A stretch of 64,000 bases of DNA from Capniomyces stellatus. Taxonomy: Eukaryota > Kickxellomycota > Harpellomycetes > Harpellales > Legeriomycetaceae. Location of the stretch: the NCBI GenBank assembly GCA_001661515.1, contig LUVW01000014.1, positions 248,001 to 312,000 of the forward strand. Direction: 5' to 3'. Shown here one piece after another: positions 20,815 to 31,800 of the stretch; position 1 is the stretch's first letter; every line of letters starts with the position of its first letter. The notes beneath the pieces were generated by a model. The model saw only the letters and a list, made by a program, of their open reading frames with translations, did no database searches and was not told the DNA's origin. Position numbers and translations under genes: made by a program.

Positions 20815-21628
20815 GATAAAGGTTTCCAAGTTTAAAATATAATAATCGTTCTTAGCAAGTCAAGTGGAGTTGTAGGTTAGGGTGCACTGCTTTACAGGTT
20901 TAAGGCCGCGGCATTAATATTATGCAGCGATATACGTCAATAGTATTGAATAGCCTCTTTACTTACATTGTTTTTCTTTTTCAAGTGTTTATATTTAGAA
21001 CTCTGATTAACTTGTGTGATATTTACATTTTTAACGGCAGCAATAATAATAAACTGTCTTGGCCAGAGTGCTGCCAAGTGCAAATACACCCTTTTTATGT
21101 GCAACACAAGGCATTTGTTGTGTATAATTGTTGTTGTTTTGGTCTGTTTTGGGCTTCTCATTATAAGGTGCGTATTTGGTTGATCCGGACCATATTTGCA
21201 CTTTTCTGCTTTGAAAAACACTAAATAGCTTGCTTTGTTTTGTTGTCAAGCTACTCTCGTTTAGTGTCTAGTGTCTCTGTTACCATTATCCTGCTATGCG
21301 TTGCAATTATCGCGAGTTGGCATCGATTTAACTGCTTATAAGCATCAATTTTAAACCCAAAAAAAAAACTTGGATGAAAGCCATCAAGTTGATCAAAATT
21401 ACACAATTAAAATACATTGAAAAAAAGCAACTAAATAGGCCAATATTTTAAGTGGCCATTGTAAGCTCCTTTCTATCAAACACCACAGTCTCCAATCCTA
21501 ATTCCACATTCAAATAATACAACTATAATCAATATTCGTTAAACTCTGATTGTTTAACCAGTACTTTAATTAAACCGAAGTAAACCAAACCGAATACAAA
21601 ATCTTGAACAACTTGCAATTTCTAAACA
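20815..21628. other. intergenic between tRNA pair and prefoldin gene
   Basis: No gene seen. It would contain the upstream region of the tRNA pair (to its left) and the promoter of the prefoldin subunit gene (to its right). Confidence 0.5.
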
Positions 21629-22608
21629 ATGTCCTTAGAAAAAAGATTAGAGATCGAGTCGATGGAATTGCAAAAGCTGCAACGAGGTATTGTGATGATT
21701 CTTTGCTATTTCAACTATTAAATTTTCATACAATTTATTTTATAAATGACAAAGCACATTCTTGTCTTTCTAAAATAAAACATAAAGAATCTAAATTCCT
21801 TACTCTTATCATTGATTTTGTAGAATACACAACAATGGTTGAATCTCATCAAAAACTCAATTCACAATTACAAGAGAACGAGTTGGTTCAAAAGGTATTT
21901 TAATATTACACCATTCTTCATTAAAAAACTATTTAAATCTCCTCGCAACATTTTGTCGCTTTTTTCATTACTGTTAAGCCGATGTTGTGGTGATGGTCTA
22001 TATATAAAACACGGGTTTCTTTTTCAATCTTTGTGATGGTAGGAATTCGGCATTCTGGGTGAAAACGCCAAAATATTTAAACTTATTGGACCTGTACTCG
22101 TTCCCCAAGACAAAGAAGAAGCAGTTATCAACGTAGACAAACGACTCGAGTATATAAAAATGGAACTGTAAGGATATTCTTTTTTCCTTTTTAAATTACA
22201 TTTATGATTCAAACAATTTAAATGATTAATGTTATAAACCGAAACAGCTAAATCGAATTTGATCTTTTGACTTTACCAACCTTGGTAAAACCAATATATA
22301 TATATAAAGTGAACGAGAAAGACAAATAGCAATTTATTAATTCATTGTACTCTTGTCTTTGTATTGCATCAATAACATAATAGAAAAAGAGTTGATACTA
22401 GAATAGCCGATCTAGCCAAAGAACAAGAGAAAAAAAGCTCAGAGGTAAAGATAAATCAACAACTGTAATGCCACATCCAAGACTGAATCTGGAGCGAGAA
22501 ATACTGTGTAAATATATGTTTAAGCTCTGTTCTTGTTATGTTTTTGGTAAATAGATGTACGAAATGCAAATAAAGCTTCAGGAACAACTCGGGCAGCTCA
22601 AGGTTTAA
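21629..22608 (+). CDS. YKE2: prefoldin subunit 6 (Yke2/Pfd6), five exons
   Basis: A beta-type prefoldin subunit of the cytosolic hexamer that hands nascent actin and tubulin to the CCT chaperonin. Exons by splice sites and frame are 21629-21686, 21824-21894, 22043-22167, 22384-22444 and 22555-22608 (122 residues), the usual length for Pfd6 (114-129). The N-terminal helix is 'MSLEKRLEIESMELQKLQRE'; family signatures are 'LQENELVQKEFGILGENAKI' and 'FKLIGPVLVPQDKEEA' followed by 'NVDKRLEYIKMEL', the hairpin region, and a C-terminal helix. All introns have GT-AG ends and short lengths (110-216 nt). The gene is convergent with the AhpD-like gene, with about 220 bp between stops. Identity is secure by family pattern. 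Confidence 0.92.
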
Positions 22609-22825
22609 GGCACAAAATAGACTTGCTGTTAAACTACAAACACGCCTTTTCAACACAGAAGTACCACCTCTATCGTCCATAAATACCGTTCTTTTTCTTT
22701 TTTCTTTTTTCTTTTACAAAAAAAAATACAGTAGCTGTTATCCGAAACAATTTATTTTTTAATTCAAGCTGGTAGAATAAAGCCAACTATTATATTACAA
22801 CACTCCTGCTGAATAGTAATAAAGT

Positions 22826-24240
22826 CTAAAAACCTACGATATGATCTTCCAAAGCGTTTTTCTTAAAATTAACAACGTCCTTTGCTATTGCTTCAGCAGC
22901 ATCTATACGATCTTGAGTTACACCAACTCTTAGAGCCCCTCTTTTGTGGCTGTAAGCCTGTATTGGCGTGTCCAGGGGCGTGACAGATGCTATAATAACC
23001 AGCTCAGTATCCTGGATGTTTATCACAGAAGTATAAGAGAATAGATCGCCATATATATTGGAAATCAGCGAGTACGCCATGTCTGGGTGGAAGCTTTCTA
23101 GATTATCTTTCAATTTGTTTGCTAATAAAAGTATAAGTATCAAAACACATCCAAAATAATTGATTAGAGAAAGTAAAATACAGATCAGTGTGTTTACAAT
23201 TGCGCAGCTGTTGATATACTAATACCAAACATTATCTCAAAGCAATTTAATCCAACTTACTGACGCTTCCATATATTTTTGAGAACACCTCCATCCCTGA
23301 ATCATATCTCAGCGCTTGCTGGTTATCCACACCAAGACAAGCGTCATCGCCCTTATTTCCCAATATCTTTTCGTGCGAGCCCAAGTTTCCTTTATTCGAG
23401 AAAATACCTCTATAGAACAGCATTGTTGGTCCAGTTTAATGTTTCGGGTCGATTGGGTGTGTCGTGTGATTTCAGTACACACTGTTCGTAGGTTTCGGTG
23501 TGCTTACCTAGTTCTTGCTTTAGGCAAAGAGTCCCAAACTTCATGCCCTGCTTCCTCCTTTAACTCTTTTAAAATTGTAAGCACCTGGAAATCCGTATCA
23601 TAAAAAGTACAGTAAAAAATAACAGATAAATACAACATGTAAATGTATATTATTTATTTCGCAAAGATATACGTAAATAACCCAATCAGCAGGCCAGCTT
23701 GGTAGTTAAGTAGTGGGCAGTATAGCGACTGCGGCTTTTTTGTATCAATGTGTTTGAGTGGATATATTATCCCCTATTTTCAATCAACTTACAAGCGGTG
23801 CACCGATCAGCCCTATACATTTCAACAGAGATTCCCTAACCCTTTCAACGAAATTCAGAATTTCGAGTGTTTTTTTGCCCGCAAGCTCAAAATCTTGCCG
23901 TTCTTCAGCATCTAAATTCGATTTCAGCGGATTTAACTCATTTCCAGGAGAGGTTTCACAAAGCTTTACTTGGTTGATGTAGGTTTTCAGAATTTCGCGA
24001 GCCAGAATGGGCTGGTTAGTCGAGGCACACGCACATATCTAACAGCATTCATAACACCAAGTAACCCAGCCAATTTATTCAGTTATAAACTCATAGAGTC
24101 GATATATCAAAATTTGCTATCGATGACTACGAATTCAAATTAAAGCGTTTAGGTTTATTTTTACTTACTGCATACATGTATGTGTCACTAACACACAAGG
24201 TTTCAAAATATTTGTTAAGAAAGTCTATGTTGCTATCCAT
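22826..24240 (-). CDS. AhpD-like / carboxymuconolactone decarboxylase-fold protein, five exons
   Basis: Spliced exons 24240-24169, 24038-23793, 23584-23508, 23409-23261 and 23121-22826 give 279 residues. The second half resembles the AhpD-like fold found in many fungal proteins of unknown role: 'VRESLLKCIGLIGAPLVL', the conserved-looking 'KGDDACLGVDNQQALRYDSG', then 'ESFHPDMAYSLISNIYGDL' and 'QAYSHKRGALRVGVTQDRID', where family members carry the S/N-H-x-x-G-A helix. The redox CxxC of true AhpD is not seen, so peroxidase activity is doubtful. The first ATG gives an N-terminal helical extension. I cannot name the substrate. The fold assignment rests on motif resemblance and is moderate; the exon chain is well supported because frame is kept through four GT-AG introns. 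Confidence 0.72.
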
Positions 24241-27114
24241 TTATTACAGAGTACAATTAAGGGGGTAATTGGAATTGGAATTGGAATAAAAAGGTTAATA
24301 AGGCTTGGAATCAGTAAAACGCCAGTTTTAAGACCTGAACTAAACGGTACTTTTAGAAGCTTTTTGTTCTTTATCGGTCGATTGACCATCCATTGGCTAT
24401 GATTATGCAGACCGTTTTTATGCGTGGTGGACCAATTGATTTTAAACGGCACATCAGCTATATTAACCATATTTTTCCTGCTCTTCCTCTCAACTTGCTT
24501 GCCTCCAAAGGCAAGTATGTCCCAGATTATATTTAGAAGGCGTAATGTATGGCAGTGTAATAGGTTAATCACGAGCCGTATGTTTCCAGAACTCTTGCAA
24601 ACTGTGTTTGGGATCTGAAGCAACCACCTTCACTTGGTCTATTTTGTGTGGCATGGTCGCCATCGGCAGAATTATGTCTTGAGATCAAAACCTTAACTGT
24701 CCAACGTGTGTACAGCCAACCAACCCTCTTCGACCGCAAGCCTAAGATGTAGTAGCAAATACCCACTAACGGCTTATTAAGCTGAAATACATCAAACTGC
24801 TTGATGCTTTATAAAATGCACAGTGTGTTTTGCCTGTTATACTTTCAAATATCAAATTTCTTGTTTTACAATGGAGCCTAGTGCAAACAATGCCCTTTCT
24901 CAATCAATGCGACTAAAACCAGATTTGTCAAGGTTTGGCAATACTGCATGCCACTATTATCTATCATACTTGCTGAATAAAAAGGGCTGAGCCTTTCCAA
25001 AATGGCAATTTATTTTGCTTTTCTTGATTAGTTTCTCCTATGGTGTTGAGTGCTATTTAGCCGTATAAAATGGCCGTGACCATAATGTGAGTTGGTCAGT
25101 AGTTTTTAAATCACTGGCAAACTGGGAGAGTTTATTAGATGCAAAAAATAAATAAATATTGAACTTCAAGTGGTTTTTAAACAGGCTGTGCAGCTGACAC
25201 AGCATCCCTTGCTTTTGTAACCTGGAGCGCGCTTAGGCCAAATGTAGCGCTTTAGATGCGATGCATAGGGCTTATCAATGTATTTATCAAAGTTCTGTTG
25301 AAATAAGATATCTATAACTATCTACAAATATCTACAACTATCTACAAATTCAAAAGCGTAGTGATCGGGAACACTGAGTACTAGTTTTACGAATTATGCT
25401 GTTCGTTATGTGACGAGATTGATGAGGTGTGAATAAAAACGGCAGTACAATGAGTTGATACTTGCTTGCTACTCGTGCTTAAATTTTGCACTTCACAAAA
25501 GAAAAACATACTGGTTGGTGATGTACAGGTTAATCACTGGATATTTTCTGGTACGTGTAAAACGTAGATATAGTTTAAGCCTGATTGTTGGTGAGTGGCA
25601 AGTCTAATACGGAGGGGGGGGGGCTGACTCAACTGTATAGGCCTCACTATGACATAATTGGTTGATTAGTAAAACTTTCAAAACGACTAATAATTGTTTG
25701 AGGGAAATTGCTAATACATCATGAGGATTAAAGGAATGAAATAAAAGGTGAATGATAAAGCGGCTTGTTCACTGAAAAAAAACGATATCGATACTTTGAA
25801 TAACAAAAAGAAAAAAAAGAGTCAATATCGATGACAAAGATCAAAACTAGTGGAGGAGGCAAAAGCAACCGTATGTATCCAATAGGTACATAGCCCGAAA
25901 AGCAAATCAGCTCTGCTTTGTTAGAGGGCAGGTCTAAAATAGGAAGGCACAATCAAAATCAGGTAAGCGGAATGTTTTACAAAATGGGTGACTTTAATTT
26001 TGTTCATTGAGGTTAGTGGTGATTTCTATTTAGCTTCACAGGTAAGGTTATATAATTTATAATCAGTGGCCAATTTGTAACCGACTTTTTTAGAGTAACA
26101 AAAGTGCGAACATGAGTCCTAACCAACAAATGGTGGAAAAGCTAAAACGCTGGTATTGAAGCTGTTAGTTTTTTACAATTACGAATATATCGGGTTTTAT
26201 GCGAAAAGTGAGAAAAGAAAAAAGAAAGTTGAGAAAAGAAAAAAGATAAAAAGGAAAAGGGAGAAAAGAAGAAAAAAAAGAAAAAAAGCAGAGAGCAAGA
26301 TTTATTGCATTGTTAATAATTATATAATATTGAGATTGTGTTGGCCTTGGCTAAATAAATGATGGTGTTTTACTAAGATTTCAAGTGGTTAGTTTATATG
26401 AAGAAGGAGCAAGTGTAGATAGCGGAAAGTAAGGTGCTTGTTTTATAATGGTTACAAATTTGCAAATTAAGGTAATTAAGGTCAATTGAAAAAAGTGAAA
26501 TGTGAGAAGTTAAATTAGGAGCTGTGGAAAATATAATCGAAAAGTCGAAATAAGGTCAAAGTAAGGTCTAAAAGTTGAAATTAAAATCCAACAACTTATT
26601 TCCCATTCATTATTATTGAATTTCCAGTGCCTTTTTATTACTGCCAAAAAGCTGACGCTTTGTTGAAGCTAAAATTTTTTTTATCGCTATTTGGAAAGAA
26701 AAAAAACAGTAATATCACAAACATACTTTGCTCATAGTGAGTTCTATTGTAAAGATTCCAACCAAGTTCCAATGGACACACACCAAGGGAAAAGTTCTTT
26801 ATAAAATTGACAAACCATTTAGCGTAAAATAAAAATAAAAAAATTATAATAGCAAAAAGCTTATTACTTTTTCTCTGTAAAAAAAAAAAAAATCAAAAAA
26901 AGAAATGGAAAGAAATTAACATTAACAATTCCTATTTAAATTATAAGAAAAGTTCATTGAATTTTGTTGAATTATTTTCATTTTCAAAGTAAAAAAGTCA
27001 CCAAAATTGATAATAATAAGGTGGATAAGATAAAGAGATACTTTTACACTGTTTCTCAACAAAAGGAAGAAAATTAAATAGGAAAAGGAAAGGGGGAAAA
27101 GTAAGGAAATAAAG
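24241..27114. other. 2.9-kb intergenic region, no gene seen
   Basis: No supported gene. It contains a G-run at about 25613-25622, a short 'TCTACAAAT' repetition at 25310-25350, and from about 26.1 kb a strongly purine-rich stretch leading into ADE1, including a Lys/Arg-coding-looking A/G repeat near 26200-26290 that I regard as low complexity. Confidence 0.5.
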
Positions 27115-28416
27115 ATGATTAATGGTATGAGTGAAAGCGATTTGCCTGGATTAGAGTTAATCACTCGCGGAAAGGTTAGAGATCTGTACAGAATCAATGA
27201 AGACTCGTTGTTGTTTGTAGCAACTGATAGAGTCAGTGCATACGATGTGATTATGAAAACGGTAAGTATACTGCTATCCGCTCTTCCTTCCTTTCAGTGG
27301 GGATAATGCGTTTTGTTTTTGTCTTTTTAACTGTTTTTTTTTCTTTAACTTTTTGATTTATAGCCAATTGAGGGAAAGGGGTGTATTTTGGCGCAAATGA
27401 GTACTTTTTGGTTTGATTTCTTAAAGGACATCATACCTAACCACTTTATCACAGCCAACATTGATGAAATGCCAGCCGAGGTATTGCCTCATAAGAACCA
27501 GCTTGAGAACAGAGTTCTTTTGGTTAAAAAACTCAAGGTCCTTCCAATTGAAGCTATTGTCCGTGGATATCTCTCAGGTATTTAGAGCAGCCCACCTTAT
27601 AAACTCTATGGTACATGATGTGTAGTGACCGGTGACATGCTTATTTGTTGTTTATCTCAAACCTTGTCATCCAACCTTGCACACTGGTACAATAGGGTCA
27701 GCTTGGTCAGAATACCAGCAAAAAGGAACTGTCTGTGGAATCGAACTCCCACCAAACATGAGAGAAAGCCAGAAGCTACCAAAACCAATGTTTACACCAA
27801 GCACAAAGGCGGATTTGGGAGACCACGACATGAATATCCACCCTGATGAGGTCAAGGAAATAATTGGCGAAGAGCTTGCAAACAAAATGGCAGATGTTTC
27901 TGTTAGATTGTACGAAAAGGCAGCAGAATATGCTGCTAAAAAAGGAATTATCATTGCTGACACCAAGTTTGAATTTGGTGTTGATGACGAGGGTACATTG
28001 TATTTGATTGACGAGGCGTTGACTCCAGGTAAGAGCACACCCTATATATAAGCACACCCTACATATTACAGCCTATATAATCATATATTGCGTATTCGAT
28101 GCTGCGCGGCTTTAATCGGCAATAAAGCAGATCGATTTGAGCAACAATATCGTATAAGGATGAATACTGACAGATATGCTAATTGTATCAAACACACATT
28201 AATGTAGATTCATCAAGATTTTGGCCACTAAGCGAGTACAAAGTAGGAAAAGCCCAAAACAGCTACGACAAACAGTATCTGAGAGATTTCCTTGAAAGCA
28301 TCGAATTTGACAAAGAAACCGCCATTGACCTTCCACCAATTGTTGTAGAAAACACCCTAAAAAAGTATATTGAAGCGTTTGTTAAGCTTACCGGAAACCG
28401 CCCAGTTTTGTTCTAG
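27115..28416 (+). CDS. ADE1: SAICAR synthetase (Ade1), four exons
   Basis: Phosphoribosylaminoimidazole-succinocarboxamide synthase joins CAIR and aspartate with ATP in de novo purine synthesis. Exons 27115-27261, 27364-27577, 27696-28028 and 28208-28416 give 300 residues (yeast Ade1 has 306). The N-terminus has '[20 protein letters not shown]' and '[15 protein letters not shown]'. Next come '[18 protein letters not shown]', '[13 protein letters not shown]' spanning intron 2, '[17 protein letters not shown]', and the signature '[15 protein letters not shown]' spanning intron 3. It is the monofunctional fungal form, not the animal fusion with AIR carboxylase. The leader is purine-rich. The first ATG at 27115 is in good context (AAAG before ATG); a second Met three codons later is possible. 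Identity is secure. Confidence 0.95.
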
Positions 28417-28847
28417 ATCTACTTACATATATATTTCCACCATCCTTCCCCATCCTTTCCTTTTATCTTCTAATTACCTAGTTTATTTAAACATTTTGGA
28501 CTTTTTAATTTGAATCTTGGAAACATCTGTATACTTTAACAACCGGCAACCGTATAGCTGTTGCTTGACCAACATATATGTGTCTTAGATGCAAGCGTTG
28601 ATAATGGTGTCGATATGAAAACCTAGAGCTGCCAAGGTTGAATTGATTGTGCGAAATCAAACCAAGTGAGAAATGGAGAAAAAAGATTGAAAAGTACGTG
28701 ATCTAATATCAATAATAAAAAGAACGCAATTTCAATAAATGAAATAAAATGAGAACGTGATCTATTGTTGAAAGTAAGCTATGCGCAAAAACTATTGAAA
28801 GAGTTCCAGGTCTGCTATTCTATGTATGTATATATATTATTCGTCTA
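28417..28847. other. convergent spacer between ADE1 and the CTC1-like gene
   Basis: No gene seen. AATAAA-type elements occur on both strands and could end both transcripts. Confidence 0.45.
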
Positions 28848-31800
28848 TTATTCTACAATTTTTGAAAGCAAATATAATGAAAGGTCTACAATGTTAACAA
28901 GGGAGACGGACATAATAGTGATGGGGACCGATTCTTGGCTTGAGAAGAGCGACATGTAGTTGGAGGAATTGGAGACCCTGAATTGGCAATGATTTATACG
29001 GTAATTATCAAGAATGACAGTGGGGTAAAGTAGAGTTAAAAACAGCCTGGATTGGAACATCACAGGTCGGCTGAACAGGGATGTGATGTGGTCTAGTATC
29101 GGGTTTGTTTCATCCTGTAAAGATGCGCTTGTATTGTATAGTGTGTTAGGAGGAAAAGATGGCTTATTCGAGACATACTTTGAGACGAATGAATTTGAAT
29201 AAAACAAGGATAGGTTGTTTTCAAACGGCTTATAAACCAGTTTATTCACTTTCTTAATTGGCGGCGGTGGATTTTTAGAATCCAAGTTACCCAGCCTGGT
29301 GGAACTTGGCAGACCAGGAAATCGCAGCATTTCTGTTACAAGCTTATCCCAAACCGTAGAGTCAAACGCTAACACTGTAGAGCAGTCTGCAAAATTTGCC
29401 AGCTCGACTTTGTACCGAATACATGGATCTTTTTCAAAACGGTACTTGGATTTGATGTTAGGAAGCGGGGTTTGAAAAGCCAAACAAAACAGGTAGCAGT
29501 TGACCGAAATAGAGCCAAGAAACACACCCAGGTCTTGGGAATTTGTGCACAATGCAAGTTTAGAGTAGTCTATACAACAGCAGTTTGAAGAGTACAGCTC
29601 CCTTTTACAGAGTCTACAATATAGCTGGATGCTAAATTCGTAAAATTTGTCTACCTGAACCAGCAAGTGGTATAGCCCAAGAGCCTGGTCATGTTTGGAG
29701 GCGAAGAGTGATGGCAGGCTGGAAATCGATTCCAGTTGCTCAAAACCTACCTTGATACTAGACTCGAGATGTCCTTTTCCTGGTTTTAGCGCCGATAAAC
29801 TAAAGTTGGGGTTTAAATTGGTTGTTGGTGGGAATTGTAAGATTGCAATTTTAGTCATAATTGTTGTGGTTAAATATAGTCGCTGTCTGTTGTATCTACC
29901 CGGGTACTTTCCAGCTCCAAAGCAGCCCGCATTGGAATCAATACTAGAATCGACTTTCTGGTCAGAAACCAGAGGAAAGTTATGAAGAAAAGTATCGTTG
30001 GCCCGTGCTGCAGACCCAGTAAACTTAACACATAGTCCGCTAAACATAACCAAAGAGCCTACCACCAAACCAAAACTGTTTTTAACTAGCTCGGTTGGCA
30101 CATAGACACAGACAGTGCAAGTATAGCCAAAGAGACTGTTGATTGTTATCCGTATAGACTGCTCGCCAGAAAAGTTGGGACGGAATTGGGTGTCGGCATT
30201 GACCCGACCAGTAATACTTGGAAACTGTATACTTTTTATTATCCCCGTTACCGCTACAACATCGTTGCTAGAAACTGAATCGAACTGCGTCAATTCGTTT
30301 GAGCTTCCTGAAGCCAACTTCCCAATTATGTCGATGCTATGTCTAGCTTCAATCCCGCCTAAATTTTGAGAATATCCGCGGCTGCTAGTTTGCTCACACA
30401 TGGTGGAGTTGTAGGTGTCTTTGAGCTGCGAGTCAGAGTGTTGATTCAAGCTGCCCGGTTTAAATGTCCGTTTTTTAGGCCGCACAAGGTCCAAAAGGCT
30501 TGACACATCAACCGCATCAGCAGGATTTTCAAAAATATCCACGCTGCCGCTCATAGAAAGCTCGTTTGATTGTACAAAGAGTTTGTGCTGCAGAAAATAT
30601 GATTTCTTATCTAAAAACAAACGCGGGGTTGGGGAGGGGCTGGTGGTGGCTTTACTCTGTTTTTTGAGTAGGGGAAAAACTTTTAGTAGTCCAAAGCTGG
30701 CGAGTAGATCCACCCTGATAATTCCGCCCCTGTAATTTTGGATCGGCGACTTGCTTATTATCCCAATAAATACATTTTGGGTCTGTGTAGTTACCGGATC
30801 ACCCGCAAACCCGTGGAAATGTGGCAAGTAAGAGCTACTACTGCCCGCCGGCAAGTTTGAAATTGCACACCGTGATGGCTTTCCTAGGGTGCCATTGATT
30901 TCATTGCTAACCAAGTCAAAAGAGAGTCGATTGCCTGGTTTTAACGTAAACACAATTGCTACAAGGTCTCCAGCATGGCTACTCTCCTTTTCGAAACTAA
31001 ATCTACCACCACTATTATCAGCACTTGATTCTACAGAGTCGGTGCTTGCAGATTTAATGGGAATTATGTAGACCAGTCTATGCCCATCGCTCTGTTGTAA
31101 CGAGCGGAATACTTCAAATCTGTTGATTAGTTTCGATGGATACACCAGTATTGCTTTGCTCTTTCTAACCACAAAGTACACCTTTTTGTCCTTTACAGGA
31201 ACTGGCTGCATGTAGTCGTCAAAAAACTCAACTTTAGGCTCATACACAATTCCGTAATCTTTCCACAAGTAAATCCCCCCTCCAAGGCCACAATCCGGCT
31301 TTTCTGTCACAAATGACCCTATTGCGTTGTGTTTGTTTAATTGCACACTGCCGCATTCAGGATCAGCAGCGTCCATGTCGGCCAGGTCGTTAATTATACA
31401 GATTCCAATTTCAGCAGAATTATCCAGAATCATAACATTGCCTAGTTGGGTTTGCTTTATCAGTCCGCATATGGGAAATCCACCCAAGCCAAACTCGTTC
31501 TTGTCAATGTATTTTGACATCGAGACAGAGTGGTTGCTTGAAGTGCTGGCCGAGGCTGAGGTTTTATATACCGTAGTCATTGAAACGATTCTGCTCCATA
31601 TTTTCTGTAATGGCTCGATTCCCAGTATATTGAGAGAAAACCTAGTTTTTTCTTGCAGGCATTTATCCGAATGAAATAAAAACTCGAGTTGGTCAGCAGC
31701 CACCTTTTGACGTCTTTTTGTGCCGTCTATTGAGGTGTGCTCTTGCTTAAACACAGGACTCTGGATCTCCGATTTGCACAAGAACTTTGTGCATACCTTA

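Noticed and set aside
24225..24623. Minus-strand 132-codon open frame
   Set aside because: It has no family features and overlaps the start of the AhpD-like gene in another frame; likely chance.
26156..26362. Lys/Arg-rich 68-codon frame
   Set aside because: It is produced by a purine-only low-complexity tract in the ADE1 upstream region.
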